A stretch of DNA of 64,000 nucleotides from Parasponia andersonii (GCA_002914805.1 JXTB01000003.1:3071497-3135496); one strand, 5' to 3'. Shown: positions 24,404 through 38,100, counted from the first letter of the stretch. The notes: generated by a model from the letters alone, not told the origin. Numbers and translations: made by a program.

Positions 24404-27090
24404 TCCAAATGATGTTGTAGGTAAGAGCTGTTTTGTACGGGGTACTAGCATGACAATGAGAGTGATCGTCATGGATCCAGAAAATTTAAAAGATATCTTC
24501 ACAATTATAATAATTTAGTAATAAACATAAGTTCTTTCTATTTTTTTTTTTCAATTTTAGGGTCTTTTTTCAATTATAAAAAATGTAGATTGTACAAAAT
24601 AAATACAAAAAAAAAAGTACATGACGTGGAGGATTATTCCAAATATTGTGTGTGTGAAATTGGGAAAAAAACAGAGAGAGAAAACGTATTAAGATCATAT
24701 ACTTGAACCCAAGGGAAGAAAAAAAACAGATTAGGAAAAAATTTTAAAAGGAGAATAAAAATACAGTTAAAATAAAGAATAAAAAAAATTGTCTCACTGG
24801 CAAACATGTTTCTAATCTTTTAAATTTTAAATAACTTGCTATATTTATGTAGGTATTAATTATATTAAATTTTAAATAAAATTACTAACATTATTATAAT
24901 AGTTATGGGATGAAAATTCAGTAGTATTCCTCAAGTTAAAATTAAAAATCTCTATTGAAACTTCATATATATATATATATATATATNTCTATCTATAGTT
25001 ATTTTTTTTAATTGTTGGATTATCAAACTGCTATTACAATTTTGGTAGTATAAAAAAGAAATACTCATTATTTAATATCTTTTTCCTCTACTAAAAACGT
25101 AAATAAAACAATATAAAGCTATTGCATTAATTTCACGTTACGTGTACCTTTCAAAGACGAAAAGAAAAGTACCTAAATCAGGCTTACATTAGAACAAGGT
25201 AATGTAAACGGATACCTAACAAGTCAATTGAGTACAAACAGCCGGTGGAAATGATTTGAATTAAATCATAGTTGGAATACACCTTGAATCGAAACGATTA
25301 CTCCCATCGAATTTTTATTCTTTAAGGAATTGTAAGCCAATTTAATTTATTTCAGCAATTCCAAGACTAATATTCCTTATAAGATGGATGATTACTTTTA
25401 AGACATTAGATCAGATCAGATTATTAGATGCCGATCGATAAGCCTATATTGACCAATCGAGTATGACCTTGATGTCATAAGTATAATTCATCCATAATTA
25501 AAATATTATAGGTTTAGAATAAAATGTTTATGATTATTTTTGTACCGAAAGTATTTCAAAATTGTTGATGACTTCAAGTATCGAATGTATTTTGTAGGTG
25601 ATAACCACCACCCCATTTGTGAACAAGTGGCGGAGTTTTAGACACAGAGAGAGTCATTAATTTGCTGGGAAATTGTTCCAAAGTTTGACTATGATTACAC
25701 CATAATGTGATATTTAAAAATCTACACTATGTCTATGAATAGAAGATACTAGAACCTAACGTAACGCAACGGAGAAAGGTTACCCTACCAAGAAATGGTG
25801 GAGAAAGACAGAATAATAATATCTCTAATAATTTCCAAAGAAATAAACTCTGAGATACAAAAGAAAAATATTTATTGAGTGCGAGGCCAATGTCAAAACA
25901 CGTACAAGGTTGGGACTGAAAACGACATGTAGTGGTCAGAATTATACAATCTCCCCCGAAGCCTTTCAACATTATTAGTGCTCACATTTGGCTTCGCAAC
26001 CCCAAAGAGGAAGAAAACAAAACCAATTGGAAATAAAAGAGAGGGAAATTACAAAAGATGCATTGCATGTTGTTGCTAAAGAGTCATACGTCAAACAGTC
26101 AAGATTTGCACTAATCAGTACTATTTTTGGTATGATTGAGCTTGGGGGTCATGTAGTAGTCGTACAATGCAGAAAGTTATTGCCCGATCTGACGATGTGT
26201 CGGCTGATTGACACGTGTTGAGCTCAAAAGCCTCAAAATAAATATCTTCTTTCGTATTGATTACTCTGGCCCCCTAAATTTGGCGGGACTCTAGTAAAGT
26301 ATAGGCTCGATAGCGTTATGTGATTCATTCATTTTAGGAAATGTTACGATGGAAGTCGGTTCACACATTTGGAATATGTCAAACTCAAATCTATGATACC
26401 CCTTATTTCTCTAGTCTATGTACAATATTTGAAAGACGCATGTAGCTCTTGGTTCTAGGAGAAGGAATAAAGCAAAATTGCCAGAATTTACGGATATTGA
26501 AGGTTTTTATTTATGGGAGATGTATCGGCTTCCACTGCTGCCACAACTAGCAACTAGCCATTTTATAAGTACAGTCGCCTGACTGGTTTAATTCCACATG
26601 ATTTCCATTTATTTGAAACTTTTTTCCGAACAACAAATGTTAGCTATCAGACAAAGCTAGACTAAGCTTACACCCACATTTCAACCTATTAGTGTCCATT
26701 AAAGAAGGCAATTTTAAAATAGAGCTGTACGATATATATATATTTTTAAAAAAAATCTTTCTAGCTATTATATTAGTCAAATTTCTTATTTAAAACCGGT
26801 GATGATGAATTTCCTATGTTATAGGCTCTGCTATAACACAGGGAAAGAAAAAAAAAATCTTTTTTCCTATGTCAGGAAAAAAGATCTTTCTAGCTATTAT
26901 ATTAATTTTACTATAGGAAAAAAGACGCATATGGCTTGCTGATATAGGGAAAAAAAATCTATCTAGCTATTATATTAGGAAAAAAAAACTCTTCAAAACG
27001 CTCTCACCTCTCCCCAAAATAAGAGAGTCTAGCTAGTTGTCTCCCTCTCTTTTGCTATACTGGTGCTTCATCCTAACCAAAGTTAGCGCT
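24317..27090. other. Gene-free stretch with microsatellites and an assembly N
   Basis: Contains (TTA)n at 24367-24403 and (AT)n at 24965-24986 ending in an N at 24987. CTAGCTATTATATTA occurs three times (26761, 26890, 26963) within poly-A-rich repeats. An ORF of 77 codons at 25988-26221 has no motif I recognise. TGACACGTGTTG (26209-26220) is a G-box-like palindrome without a gene I can link to it. Confidence 0.5.
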
Positions 27091-27560
27091 GAAAGGAGCC
27101 TCCTTTTTCTCTTTCTCCAATCTCTCCTCCCCACCTTTCTCTTTTTCCTTCTCTTTCACCCTTTTTTTCCTTTTATTTTTCTGTTTTTTTTTGTTTTTTT
27201 TTTTAGTTTTAATAATCTTAAATTTTGATCTAAATATGGTACTATTTTTTGGATAGGTTTTAAGTTCGTTCACCTGATTTTAAATTAGATTTTTTCTTTA
27301 ATTTAAATCTATTAGTAGATATTTTATTAGAGATATAAATCTCAATTAGTATTGATTTTATAGAGTTTAGCACGCCAAAAATGCAGTCAAGGCCACAGTT
27401 TGTTTGAAGTTATTATTATTTATTTCTCTTGGAGAATCATGATAACTCATATATTTTATTTTTGTTATGTTTGTGATATATTTTTTAATTTTTAGTTCGA
27501 AAAAATTAAATTATCATCATTATTTTTACATTGTAACTAAATCTTCTGTTTTGAGTAATA
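27090..27560 (+). repeat. Pyrimidine-rich dispersed repeat, copy 1
   Basis: A CT-rich leader, then TTTTAGTTTTAATAAT, AATTTTGATCTAAAT, a GGTTTTAAGTT segment and a TTTGTGATATATTTTTTA segment. The same series in the same order occurs at 28920-29250. Both look like decayed copies of one element or of a gene leader; the family is not recognised. Confidence 0.5.
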
Positions 27561-27692
27561 TATTCTTTTGAAGAGTCGTTTTTATCAAAAATAAATAAAT
27601 AAGGGTAGGGGGAGGGTTACAGTCATTTTTTATATGCATAGATACTAAGTAGAAGTTAATATTTAATCTAAAGTAAATATAGTATTAGGCGT

Positions 27693-27850
27693 CTACGGTC
27701 GCATAATCGACTCAAAGCTAATTATTTATGGTGAAATGTGAGTCAATTAATAATTCATTTGAAAAAAAGGACTATGGTCGCATAATCAACCTAAAGCTAA
27801 TTATTTATGGTGAAATGTGAGTCAATTAATAATTCACTTGAAAAAAAAGA
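27693..27850 (+). repeat. 79-bp tandem duplication
   Basis: Copies 27693-27771 and 27772-27850, differing at only a few positions. Non-coding. Confidence 0.93.
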
Positions 27851-28919
27851 CTTCTTCCTTTAATGAGCTTTTAGAAACCCTTAATAATGTTCATGTTACA
27901 AAGTCGTACTCTGCAATTTAATTAAGAGAACAAATAAATAAAAATAAACCTTCAATCTCTCAATTATCCCATCCATTAAAGCTGTTGTCGCAAACAATGG
28001 AATAAGGACCTAGTATTTTCTTACCAGTATGTTTTTAAGTCCTATATCTTTAATGCATACATAAAATTTCATATATCATGTACGTATATGGATTCAAAGA
28101 TTAGTTTATTGAGCTTCTAAATACAACAATTGGAATTTGTATGATCTTACAATGAAGATTTTCCAATTTTGTTTAAAAGATTAAATAACAGTATTTTGAA
28201 CCTTGTATTTGATATTTTTCTGTATTTGATACTATTTCAGACTTGTTCGCCCTAAGTCGAACACAATTAATTAATACTACTTGTTATAAATGGTAAGACA
28301 TAGCAAGTAAGATTTTTTTTTCCCTCATTACAACGTGATTGAATGAGAGCCTTTTTAATTTATCCCCAATAAATTAATATGTTTAATTATTTATATATGT
28401 ATCTTTCTTTACTTAATGGCTGGAGCTAGTTCACAAGATTTTTAAATTGTAAGGAAAGTATTTTTTTTTTTTTCGCAATTGGCTCCTGGGTCTCGATGCG
28501 TGCGTTGTTTCAAAAATGTAATTGTGGGTTGTGAGGCGGCAAATGATATTCAAGTAATCGATGGCCTGCCCAGCACTCAGAGAATAAGGTGGTTTTAGAA
28601 TTTATTTACATACAGAGCATCAGTACTATGCATGCATTTTTCCTTTCTACAAAGACGTTATAATTGTTTCACAGTATATATTTATAATCTCGTGGCTTCA
28701 TTGTTGTAGTTTATAAACACATATTGTCCCTTTGGAAAATCCATCAATAATACACGTATAAAATACATGCCGTATATTTTTCCTTTTTCAAGGAATTCTT
28801 TGTTATAAATTATTCCATTCAATTCCAATAATATAATTCAGAAACACAAGATTTTAAATCCTAATCTCTATCTATATTTACATTTCCTTCCAATAAAAAA
28901 ATCAACGCGGCTCTATTTG
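27851..28919. other. Gene-free stretch
   Basis: No gene or RNA seen. Slightly GC-richer at 28480-28600 without an open frame of note. Confidence 0.5.
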
Positions 28920-29250
28920 GAGGCCGGAGAGGGGATTTTTCCTTTTCTTTCTCCAGCTTTTTCTTCTCACACTTTTCTTCCTCTTTTTCGCTGTTTCACT
29001 TTTTTTCAGTTTTAATAAGTCTAATTTTAGATCTAATTTATAATAATACTTTTGTATAGATTTTGATCTAGTTCAGATAGTTTATCTTAGCAGGAAATAA
29101 ATTATTAGTAGTCCTTGTTATCTTTTTTTATTAAAGAATTAGGGTAATATACATATTTACTTGTAGTTGTATTTGTGATTTATTTTTTATATTTTTTTTA
29201 AGAAATTTAAAATTATAATTTTTATACTTATATTATAATTTAATAATATA
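28920..29250 (+). repeat. Pyrimidine-rich dispersed repeat, copy 2
   Basis: CT-rich leader followed by CAGTTTTAATAAGTCTAATT and TTAGATCTAATTTATAATA, collinear with 27090-27560. Confidence 0.5.
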
Positions 29251-30039
29251 AAATTTTTGTTTCAATTAATGATCCCATTTATATAAAAAAAAATTAATAC
29301 TGTATTTTTATTTTTGTGGTAAAGTACTTTGTTATTGCTGGGAAAAGTCTTTGTAATGAATAATTGACTATTACTTACTGTCCCATAAAAGGGTCTAAGT
29401 CCCTGCTGTGCTTCGTGTGAATTTCGAGCCTGAAAAGAGGGAAATTGTGACAAATAAAATAACAAGTAAATAAAACATCAAGAAACTAGAAAGGTTCAGA
29501 GGGGAAAAAAAAAAGAAAATAGCAAATATGAGATATAATTTTACATATTTATATACACGAGTTTCCTTATACAAACCTTACTTAGAGGTAATTAATTAAC
29601 TGCTTAAAAAATTAAAATTCTTTTTTCTCAAATTAATAGCAATTTAATAGTTTTATTCAGTTCATCTGTGTTGCGGCCTTTGATTCTTTGAAAGGGGAAT
29701 AATTTTACAAGTATGAAGACTAACTATTCCAAGTTTTACTTGTCAGGCGTGACAGTTGATTACTTCTTTTTCCGTATTTTTTTTCTTCTTTTTTTATTTT
29801 TTGTCGTGCCATGAACAGTTTATTAGTTGTTTATTACATTATTATAGTGAAAGGCACTAGTACTACTCTTTCGATGTGATTTCATTCGGCAAAATAAAAA
29901 AACTCGCTTTCGTTCGTGCACTGGTTTTCGGCGAGTGCTAGATCTCTATGAGTTAAACAGTCTCATTAAGCTAAATTGAACTAGTTATATATATATATAT
30001 ATATTTGTACACATATATAAATGGGAGTAAATGAAGGCT
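29251..30039. other. Gene-free stretch
   Basis: AT-rich, with an (AT)n at 29987-30004; no recognised gene. Confidence 0.5.
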
Positions 30040-31715
30040 AAATTATAATTTTAAAGGACCTAATTCAAATAAATTTAAAATATTTTGGGTTAAAATGCAA
30101 TTTTAATATGCCCCATTCATCTCTCTCTCATTTTCTTCCACGTCTTCTCTCCTCTGTGATGTACGAAGTCAGAGCTTCGACTTCTCCATGTAGCCAACCT
30201 TTTTGACCAACGACAGTTGACGCCACCCTGCCAAGTTGAAGTGCTGCTGCAAGACGGAGCACTTGCTGGCGTTTCAAGGTTGCCGTAAGTTCCTGTAGTC
30301 AGCGATGGGCAAAATAACCCATGGAGAAAAATGGCCCCCGATAGAGATTCCGGCCACCTTAGACAGTGAAACAAGTTGCATCTAATTCTTCTCGACGTGT
30401 ATATCGTCNAAATTAATACCTACCCATAGGTTAAAAAAAAAAATACCCACTAGATTGGTGCCCATTAGAAAAATAACAATAAAAAGTGAAAGATTGAGAG
30501 TTCGAAAACGATCCCCGTCTCTCCAAATGATTGCTAAATGACACCAAACAAACTCTTTGGCCTGGTCATTTGTTTGAGGTAGAGATTCAATTACTTGATA
30601 CTAAATTTTTATTTAATTGTGAATTTACATATTTTGATTAAGTATGGAATTTTTTGAAATATTTTGTAAAAATATGATTATATCTGATTTTAAGATTAAC
30701 TGATATTTAAATTGTTTAGGAGATACATCACATTGGTTGGCATATTATATATCTTATTTTAGAATTATTTTCTGCAGGAATTAAATTTTATGGGATTTGC
30801 TAAAAGTGGCTTTTATACTGCCAAAATTTCTGGAAAATATAAATAAATTGAGAATTTGGTTTTATGTACTAAACTTGGATTGAATTAAAAATACTACATA
30901 GTTTGTTTGAGACTTTCTAAAAATAGTATGCATTCTAATTCATGTCATTCATATAGCATTGTATTGCATATTCATCTTACACAACTGATAAAATTACGAT
31001 ATTCCAATAGAATACTTGAATCATGGTGTTTTAACAAAACACTGGAATGTAAAAAAAAAATGAAGAAAGAAAACTCATGGTCATCAACTAGGTGACTAAA
31101 TAAAACTCATAGTTATCACATAGATGGCTCAAACTTAAGTATATCATGTATATTAGATATTAGTGAATTAGGTAGTATTCAATGCATTTTTGAAGATTTG
31201 AATAATATGTACTTATATTGAGATTATGTTAACAATAGTTTGGAACGTTTGGAAAATCATTTTAATTGGATGGTTATAAAAATGTATAAAAGTTTCATTG
31301 ACTATACAAGAACTTGAAAGTAAGTATTTTTATACTGGTTAAAAACATGTAATTAAATCTCTACTGAGTATTCACATGCTTATGCAATACTTCCTTTCAC
31401 TTTTAGGTACTGAAATATTTTGAGGTTATTATCATGGTGGCTTGACAAATTTGTTTGGCATATATTTTTCGTTTCTTACCTCTTTATTGGTTGGTTCCTA
31501 TCCTATACTAACTTTCCTTTCTATGTCAGAATTATTTAGCTAAGACGAATGTATTTACTAAGTAATTGTATTGTGATGATTTTATTATTAAATTGAATAC
31601 TTAGAAATATAAATGATTTTATATAAATTATTTAGACATTAGACATAACGTTTTAATTAGACTTATTTTTACCAAAATTACTGAAAGTCACGGCGTTAGA
31701 TTTCCAGTCATGACA
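30040..31715 (+). repeat. Decayed solo LTR related to family II (left edge uncertain)
   Basis: From about 31360 the order of motifs follows the 3' half of the LTRs at 55249-57484 and 61154-63389: CTACTGAGTATTCACATGCT, CACTTTTAGGTACTG, TGGCTTGACAAATTTGTTTGGCATAT, TTATTTAGCTAAGA, GAATACTTAGAAATATAAATGATTTTAT, then AAATTACTGAAAGTCACGGC and an end at TGACA (31711-31715). The left half has the same type of GC-richer block after a CTCTCTCTC segment (30120-30380) but little direct similarity. An N is at 30409. No internal region follows. Confidence 0.6.
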
Positions 31716-32465
31716 TTGGTTGACTGCTTAGATGTAGTGGCCCATTTGAACAATAATTGGCCATTTCATATTTTAGTGTAGTTTTATGTTATTTTGTTTC
31801 TTTGCAAAATTATTCAAAAGTAAAATCCATAACACTATAAATATTGTTATGGTAATAGATTTTTAAGAAAAAAATAGTGAAAGTTTTGAACACAAAATTC
31901 AAAGAAAAAATATTTGCAAAATATTTTCATAGATATGAGATAAGTATTTATTTTGTACTCATAAATTATAAATATATGATGAATTTTGTATTTCTAGAGA
32001 TGAAAATATACATTAAAAAGACTTCAAAATCCAAAGAAGAATGAAAATTGAAAAATAACATAAAAATTTTATGTGCAAGTCAACATGGCATGTCATTAGA
32101 GGTGAAAAATAGGACAGGTCAAATGGCCCGGCCTTAAGGGCATGACATAGGTATAGGTCCGTAGGGCCGGGCTACGTTTTATGATAAAAAGTTTCAGTCT
32201 TTAGGCCTCAAGGTCTGGTTGAACCTTAAAATAAAATGTCTCGGCCCATTCAGGCTGCTAGATGGCTCAAATTTTGAGCTTTACATATCATACATGATAA
32301 ATGTGCATAATATATCACGATGTACTTAAGATCCATCTTATCTTATCGTGTTTAACTTACAAGCCTAACACTAACATAAATATAAATAGACTTTGCATTA
32401 GTGTGTTATGATTTGTTAAGCTATAATACTAATTAATGAGTTGAATCAACTCAATTGATAATTTT
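31716..32465. other. Gene-free stretch with a GGCCCGG-type repeat remnant
   Basis: 32115-32270 holds ATGGCCCGGCC, GGGCCGGGC and CTCGGCCCATT motifs typical of old plant repeat remnants; family not identified. No coding sequence. Confidence 0.4.
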
Positions 32466-32479
32466 CACTACAAGAAATT

Positions 32480-32491
32480 TAGAGTTTTACC

Positions 32492-32522
<31 letters not shown>

Positions 32523-33100
32523 GTGGGTAAAAGTCCAATATGTGTGGAATATGTTATTTACCCACATATAAAATAAGTGTCCACATGTGTGGGTAAAGGG
32601 TGGTAGATTAAAATAAGTGTCCACATGTGTGGGTAAAGGGTGGTAGATTAAGGTTTTACCCGCATATACAATTATATACGGGTAAAGAAATATCTTTTAC
32701 CGACATATATTTGTGTTGGTAAAGCTCGATACATGTGTGAGTATTAACTTAGTTTGATGATTTATGTATGATGTGGAATCTGATATGGATACTGACATGG
32801 TTTGACACGTATTTAATATTATCCATATAGTTGATAATGTGGCTGTAAATATGATGCTGACGTGACTACCACATGACATATGAATTATTGTGTGATATGT
32901 GTTTTTGTTTATTTGTGGAAAAAGGTAATGTCATGTGGGTAAACCTTTTCAAACTAATTTTTGAATTTAAATTTAAAATAATTTGTAATAAATATGTGTG
33001 AGGAAATACAAAAGTATTATCTCTAGGTAATAAATATTTTTATTTATTTATAAATTAGTATGTGTGAGTAAATATATATAATGTGTGGGTATGTATTATG
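32480..33100. repeat. Left subterminal repeat region of the CACTA element
   Basis: At least ten copies of a TTTACCCACACA-like motif in both orientations. The first pair forms a hairpin: TTTTACCCACACAT, an (AT) run, then ATGTGGGTAAAA (32485-32532). A perfect 40-bp tandem duplication occupies 32571-32610 and 32611-32650. In CACTA elements such motifs bind the TNPA-type protein (established for En/Spm; inferred here). Confidence 0.85.
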
Positions 33101-35141
33101 TTTGTTTGTGGATATAAATACCGAATTATAAAACCAAGAAGATAGCTAATAAACTTAAAAGTCTAGAAAACTAATACAATACCATACAAAGTCATACAAG
33201 TTCAACTATGAAATAAACGAGTCCAATTCTAAAATTTAGTACAAAGAACAAAAATACCAAACCACAATAGAAGTCTAAGAAAAATGGAGAAATCTAACGA
33301 GTTTCAGTGGATGAGTCTGTGCATACTCTGGAGAAAGGTTCCGAATTGAGAAGACATTCAATCTATTTGAGCATGAAAATTAGATCTCTTGGATTAACTC
33401 TAACTACATAGGAGAAGAAAAATAAAATCATATTGGTTTATTATGGCATAAATAAAAATATTCATATCAAATGAACCAAAATAATCAATCCCAATAATGA
33501 AAGTTGTCTCCTCTCTTTAGTATAGACAATGAATGCTTGAGAATACAAATCACAAAATCATAACAGAATTCGAATTCAGAAAAAAAAAAAAAAGCATCAA
33601 TAAGTAAAATCCAGCTCAAGCTCAATTTTTGCGAAAAACAACAAGATGTCTAAGATTTTTATCTTTGTTTCCTTTTTTTTTTTTCCAAACCTTGTCATTT
33701 AGTACATGGGTCACACACACTAAATTCAGCTATGAACAAAAGGCTCAATCCAATGAATTGCTATCAAGGCATTGCTTAAGATCAAATTTGGTTATCTAAA
33801 ACTTGACTAAAAAAATGAGACTATTTTACTTGGATAAAAGCTTGTCTTAGTCACATGAATATACAAATTAACTAGCTTAGCAATCAAATACAAATACCAA
33901 AAGAAAACTATATTTAAAATGCCAACTATTAGTAACACGAAGATAACCTATAACCTAAACAATTCACGGGGAAAAAAATCAACCAAAGCGAGGAAAACAA
34001 ACCGATAAAATAACTACGAAGAAATATTGCTCAAATAAGTGGAAATGAACTCTCAATGATGAAAATTAATATCTAAACTTGATTATTGCTCCCAACCTAG
34101 CATACAAAGAATGCCAATCAAACCATTAAAAACTTCCTCACAAAATTTTCCAAGAGTTTGGTTAAACTTGTGCCCCAGCGTCCTTTTGCTTCACTGATAT
34201 AATGCTTGTTTACTGTAAGCCAGCGAAAAAGAAAATACCAATTTGAAAAATAAGAAAATGCACAAGGAATTAGTCAATCTTTATTGTGAAGAGTCAAGCC
34301 AACACAGGAATGAGAAACTGAAAATTTCCATTTTAGAAAGATTAAAAAATTGAGTTTCTGCCTCACTAGTTTTACTAGGTTCTACTTATACAGTCACCAA
34401 AATTCTACTTAGTTTGACTAGGATTACTTATACAATCACTAAACTCGTTTACAATACAAGCAGTGTGCATTAGCGTCAAGAGGTAGGAGATTATGGCATG
34501 GAAAAGCAAAGTGCAACATATTCACCAACCCAGAATTTCAATTATGGACTACAGCAAACAAACAGACAAATCAATTGATAATTACAGATCTGTTAACAGG
34601 GGCTATCAACTTGGGATTGGTAGCATATAAAGAAGAATGCAAGTAAATAAATTCATGACCTAAACTTGGGACTAGTAGCAAGGCCTTAGCAAGTTAGGAG
34701 AATCGAGTGAGCAAGAGAGGGGGCGCTTGGGGGAGAAGAGGAATATGCAAGAGACACTTTGGCCTTGCGAGCTGGGTCTTCCCATTTGGCCTCGCTCATA
34801 GTCCAATAGCTGGGTGAGCTAATAAACACCAGCTGCATTAGCATTCTAAGGTGTGCGTTCCTAGAGTTTTGGCACTATTTCATAGTCCAAATCTTGAATG
34901 AAGCCATATCTAAATATGAAACTTCATATCCCAATAACTTTTTTTCTTTTCACATTATGATTTTTGTATCAGTCACTAATCTATTCATCCAAATCTTATA
35001 ATTGGACCTTAAATTTTGTCCATTAAAAAAAAATCATAGCTAATTCATAGAGTCTAAATTGAACTGGCAATGTCTAAAATCACAATAACTATCCCCAACA
35101 TGATTTAACATACACAAGTAGATTAAAAGATGGTCCATCAC
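33101..35141. other. CACTA interior, left part, no recognised gene
   Basis: AT-rich with no long frame on either strand. A GC-richer patch at 34680-34860 could be an exon remnant read on the minus strand, but I see no transposase motif. Confidence 0.5.
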
Positions 35142-38100
35142 TATAACGACCCGAGTTTTCAGACCGTTAACTACTTACATTCTTAGCTTACTTATTTAAA
35201 AAGAAAAATATAGACGCTAAAAATTCATGCCAATTTTTTTTATACTTTTATTTTCTTTAAGAGATTTATATTCATAATTAACTATTTTACTTAAATTTTG
35301 AAAACAAGAAAAATGCTTCTCGATGGTTAAGTAACCTTTATTTAAATTTTTTTATAAACTTTTTATTAGGGTGATTTAAATAATGTACAACTACAAAGAG
35401 CTCCCAAGTGAGGAGGGAGGGTCACATACAGACCACTTAAGTCCCAAGTTCTCCTTAAACAGTTTAAGTCTTTTTGACAGAACCTCTTATGCTTTGCATT
35501 TATTTAAATCAAAACACTTTCTCTTTTAGATGTTTTGAAAAATATTTGTTTAAATTTTATTCAATCGAAATGTATTTTCAAGTTTAATTCAATAAAACCA
35601 TGCATTACGAAATAAAATACCAAATTATAAATACGTTTTCAAATAGCATCAAGCTTATATAATTAAAATCATTTGTCTCATAATAAGAACATATGCGGAA
35701 GTAATTTTAATGGTGGCATTTCGTTGCCTGTCCCTCGCATTCGTCTACACCTCGTTTCCAGCTAACCCATTAATCAAATCAGAGGTTTCTTTTCTTTGGT
35801 ACCTATAGCATCGATGCTCAAAAAATGTGAGCTTTTACTCAGCAAGTATAATATAATTCTCACAATACATTTTACTTATAAACAAATGAGTAACCTAACT
35901 GAAAATACCCACCGTCATAGTCTTAACATACTTTTCCTCAAGAATCCTCGCTTAGCAGACGTCGGTCTTATTTNAGGAAATGTGTCTTTATAAGAATACA
36001 TTATACATAGGCCATACAATAATAATATAAAGGCAAGTTAACACATGAAATAATTTCAAACATATTATACTGCAAACATGAAACATTTACAAATCATCCA
36101 TGCCATAGGTGAAATTGTACTTATCTAGTAATATTATTGTCTTAGTTCCACTCGTTAATTACGTACGTCTAGGTCAAAGTTTTGCCTTGACGTATATATA
36201 CTCTATTTAGTAGAGTAATTTAAAGTGACCTTATACTTTTTTTTAAAACTTCTAATTACTTAGTGAGCTTAAAACATTTAAGACTCAGTCTTGATCAAAC
36301 ATAAAACTTCACATTTGAGAAATAATGTCATGTTATATTCATTGACTAATTTATACTTTTCACTTAGATGGATGAGATTTAATACTCCTTAATCTTGATC
36401 ATAGTGATCTTTATAATCTATCAATAATTTGGTTATTGATTTGATTAACATTATCCTTAATCAGTTAAGTTTCATTAATTATATTTCTTTTCATTAAATA
36501 CTTTGAATTATTCTTGATTGATTTCTTTATTCGTAATTAAGGGTCATAATATGATAAGTGAGTCAAACACCTAATAGTTACACATATTTAAAATCTAAAA
36601 TCATACTTAGACTAAATGTTATTAGGTATTGATCGTGTTTTTTAGGCCCATCATTAAACTTAGGTAAATTATAATTAGAGGCATATATTATTTATTTCCT
36701 ATAATTGATTTCATGTCATAAATTTAAGTAAATCTTTTCTTAGCCCAATTAGAGATTTAAAATAAATTTTTTTATTTATTCTTGTATACCAGATTTCCAA
36801 TTCAAAATTTTAAGTTTTATAATTTATAATTTTGCCCATATTCTTAAGATTTCTAACATTTATGCCATCCAATGGTAAATATTGAGTTATATCTTATCTT
36901 TTTGTTAAAGGTTCTTCTTTTATTTACTTTTACACTTTAATATGGACTTAAAACTACCTAAAATATCTTTTTCACATATTTGACCCATATTTTGTCAAAA
37001 TTACACTTTTGATCCAAATACTCAATGTTTTGGTATTTTAGTCCTTTCAACTTTTGAGCAAACATCTTTAATTTTTGAAAAATATTTTTAATGGGTAAAA
37101 ATCTGTTCTTAAGGATCTAAGTCTAAATTATTAAACTTGGTTCATTTTCATGAATATTTTATTTTAGGGTTTTACATTTAAAAATATTCCATTTTTGTAT
37201 TTATTCATTTTGATTTTACTATTATTATTATTAATTAGCCTCTATTATTATGAAGTATTCATATTTAGAGGCTTAAGAAATCAACAAAATAAGTCTAAAC
37301 GTAATATAAATTTTATAAAATCTAAAGTAGATCGAATATGTTATTACTCATTTATTCTTTTAAAAAATCTATTTAAACATATAATAAGCAAGGTGAGGGA
37401 ATATTTACCTTCTAATCTTGAATCTTCTTTCTTACATCTCCACCATAAAATTAAGTACTCTCTTCTCTTGATTATAATTCTGAATTTCTAGAGTCGATGA
37501 GTAAAATATTATAGCTCTTGTGGATCTAGAAGAAAGTGAGATAGAAATAGTTTTTTTTTTTAGAAAAGATAATTAGAAAAATGAAGATAGTTTGGCTAAG
37601 TAATTGGAAGGTTAAGTATGGATTTGAATTGCCAAATGAAGGATCTATTTATAAGCTATCCATAGGAGGTATCTAATAATACGTATTTTCATATTCTATC
37701 AAATAATCCAAGTACTATTATTACTAATTTTGTCAATATATCTTCTTTTTCTACTCTATTACCTTATTCTTTACTTTATTTTTTATTCATCCACTACTTT
37801 TGTCTCTAATCTTTCTTCTTTTTCAATTATTTGGAATCCAATACCACTAAATTTTAAAGAAAGTCTCTACTATATTAATCTTTTCATATCTTTTGAATTA
37901 TTTTCGAGACAAAAGCTACTAATTAGATTTGTCTATGTCTTCGACTTTGAATAATGGCCACTAATTTCTAAAGAATATTTTTATTATTATTTTTCTTTTT
38001 CCTACATTTTGAATTATTTTAGGGACAAAAACTATCAATTAGTTTTATCTATATTTTCTTTTTTTAGAATTATCCACTAACTTTATCCTTTTCTTTTTCT

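Noticed and set aside
26209-26220. G-box TGACACGTGTTG as a promoter element
   Set aside because: No gene follows within reach; one such palindrome is expected by chance.
25988-26221. Plus-strand ORF of 77 codons
   Set aside because: No recognisable family, though its composition is less biased than its neighbours; not enough to call a gene.
30117-30374. Minus-strand ORF of 85 codons
   Set aside because: Lies in the GC-richer block of a decayed LTR; no motif and no conservation with the LARD LTR frame.
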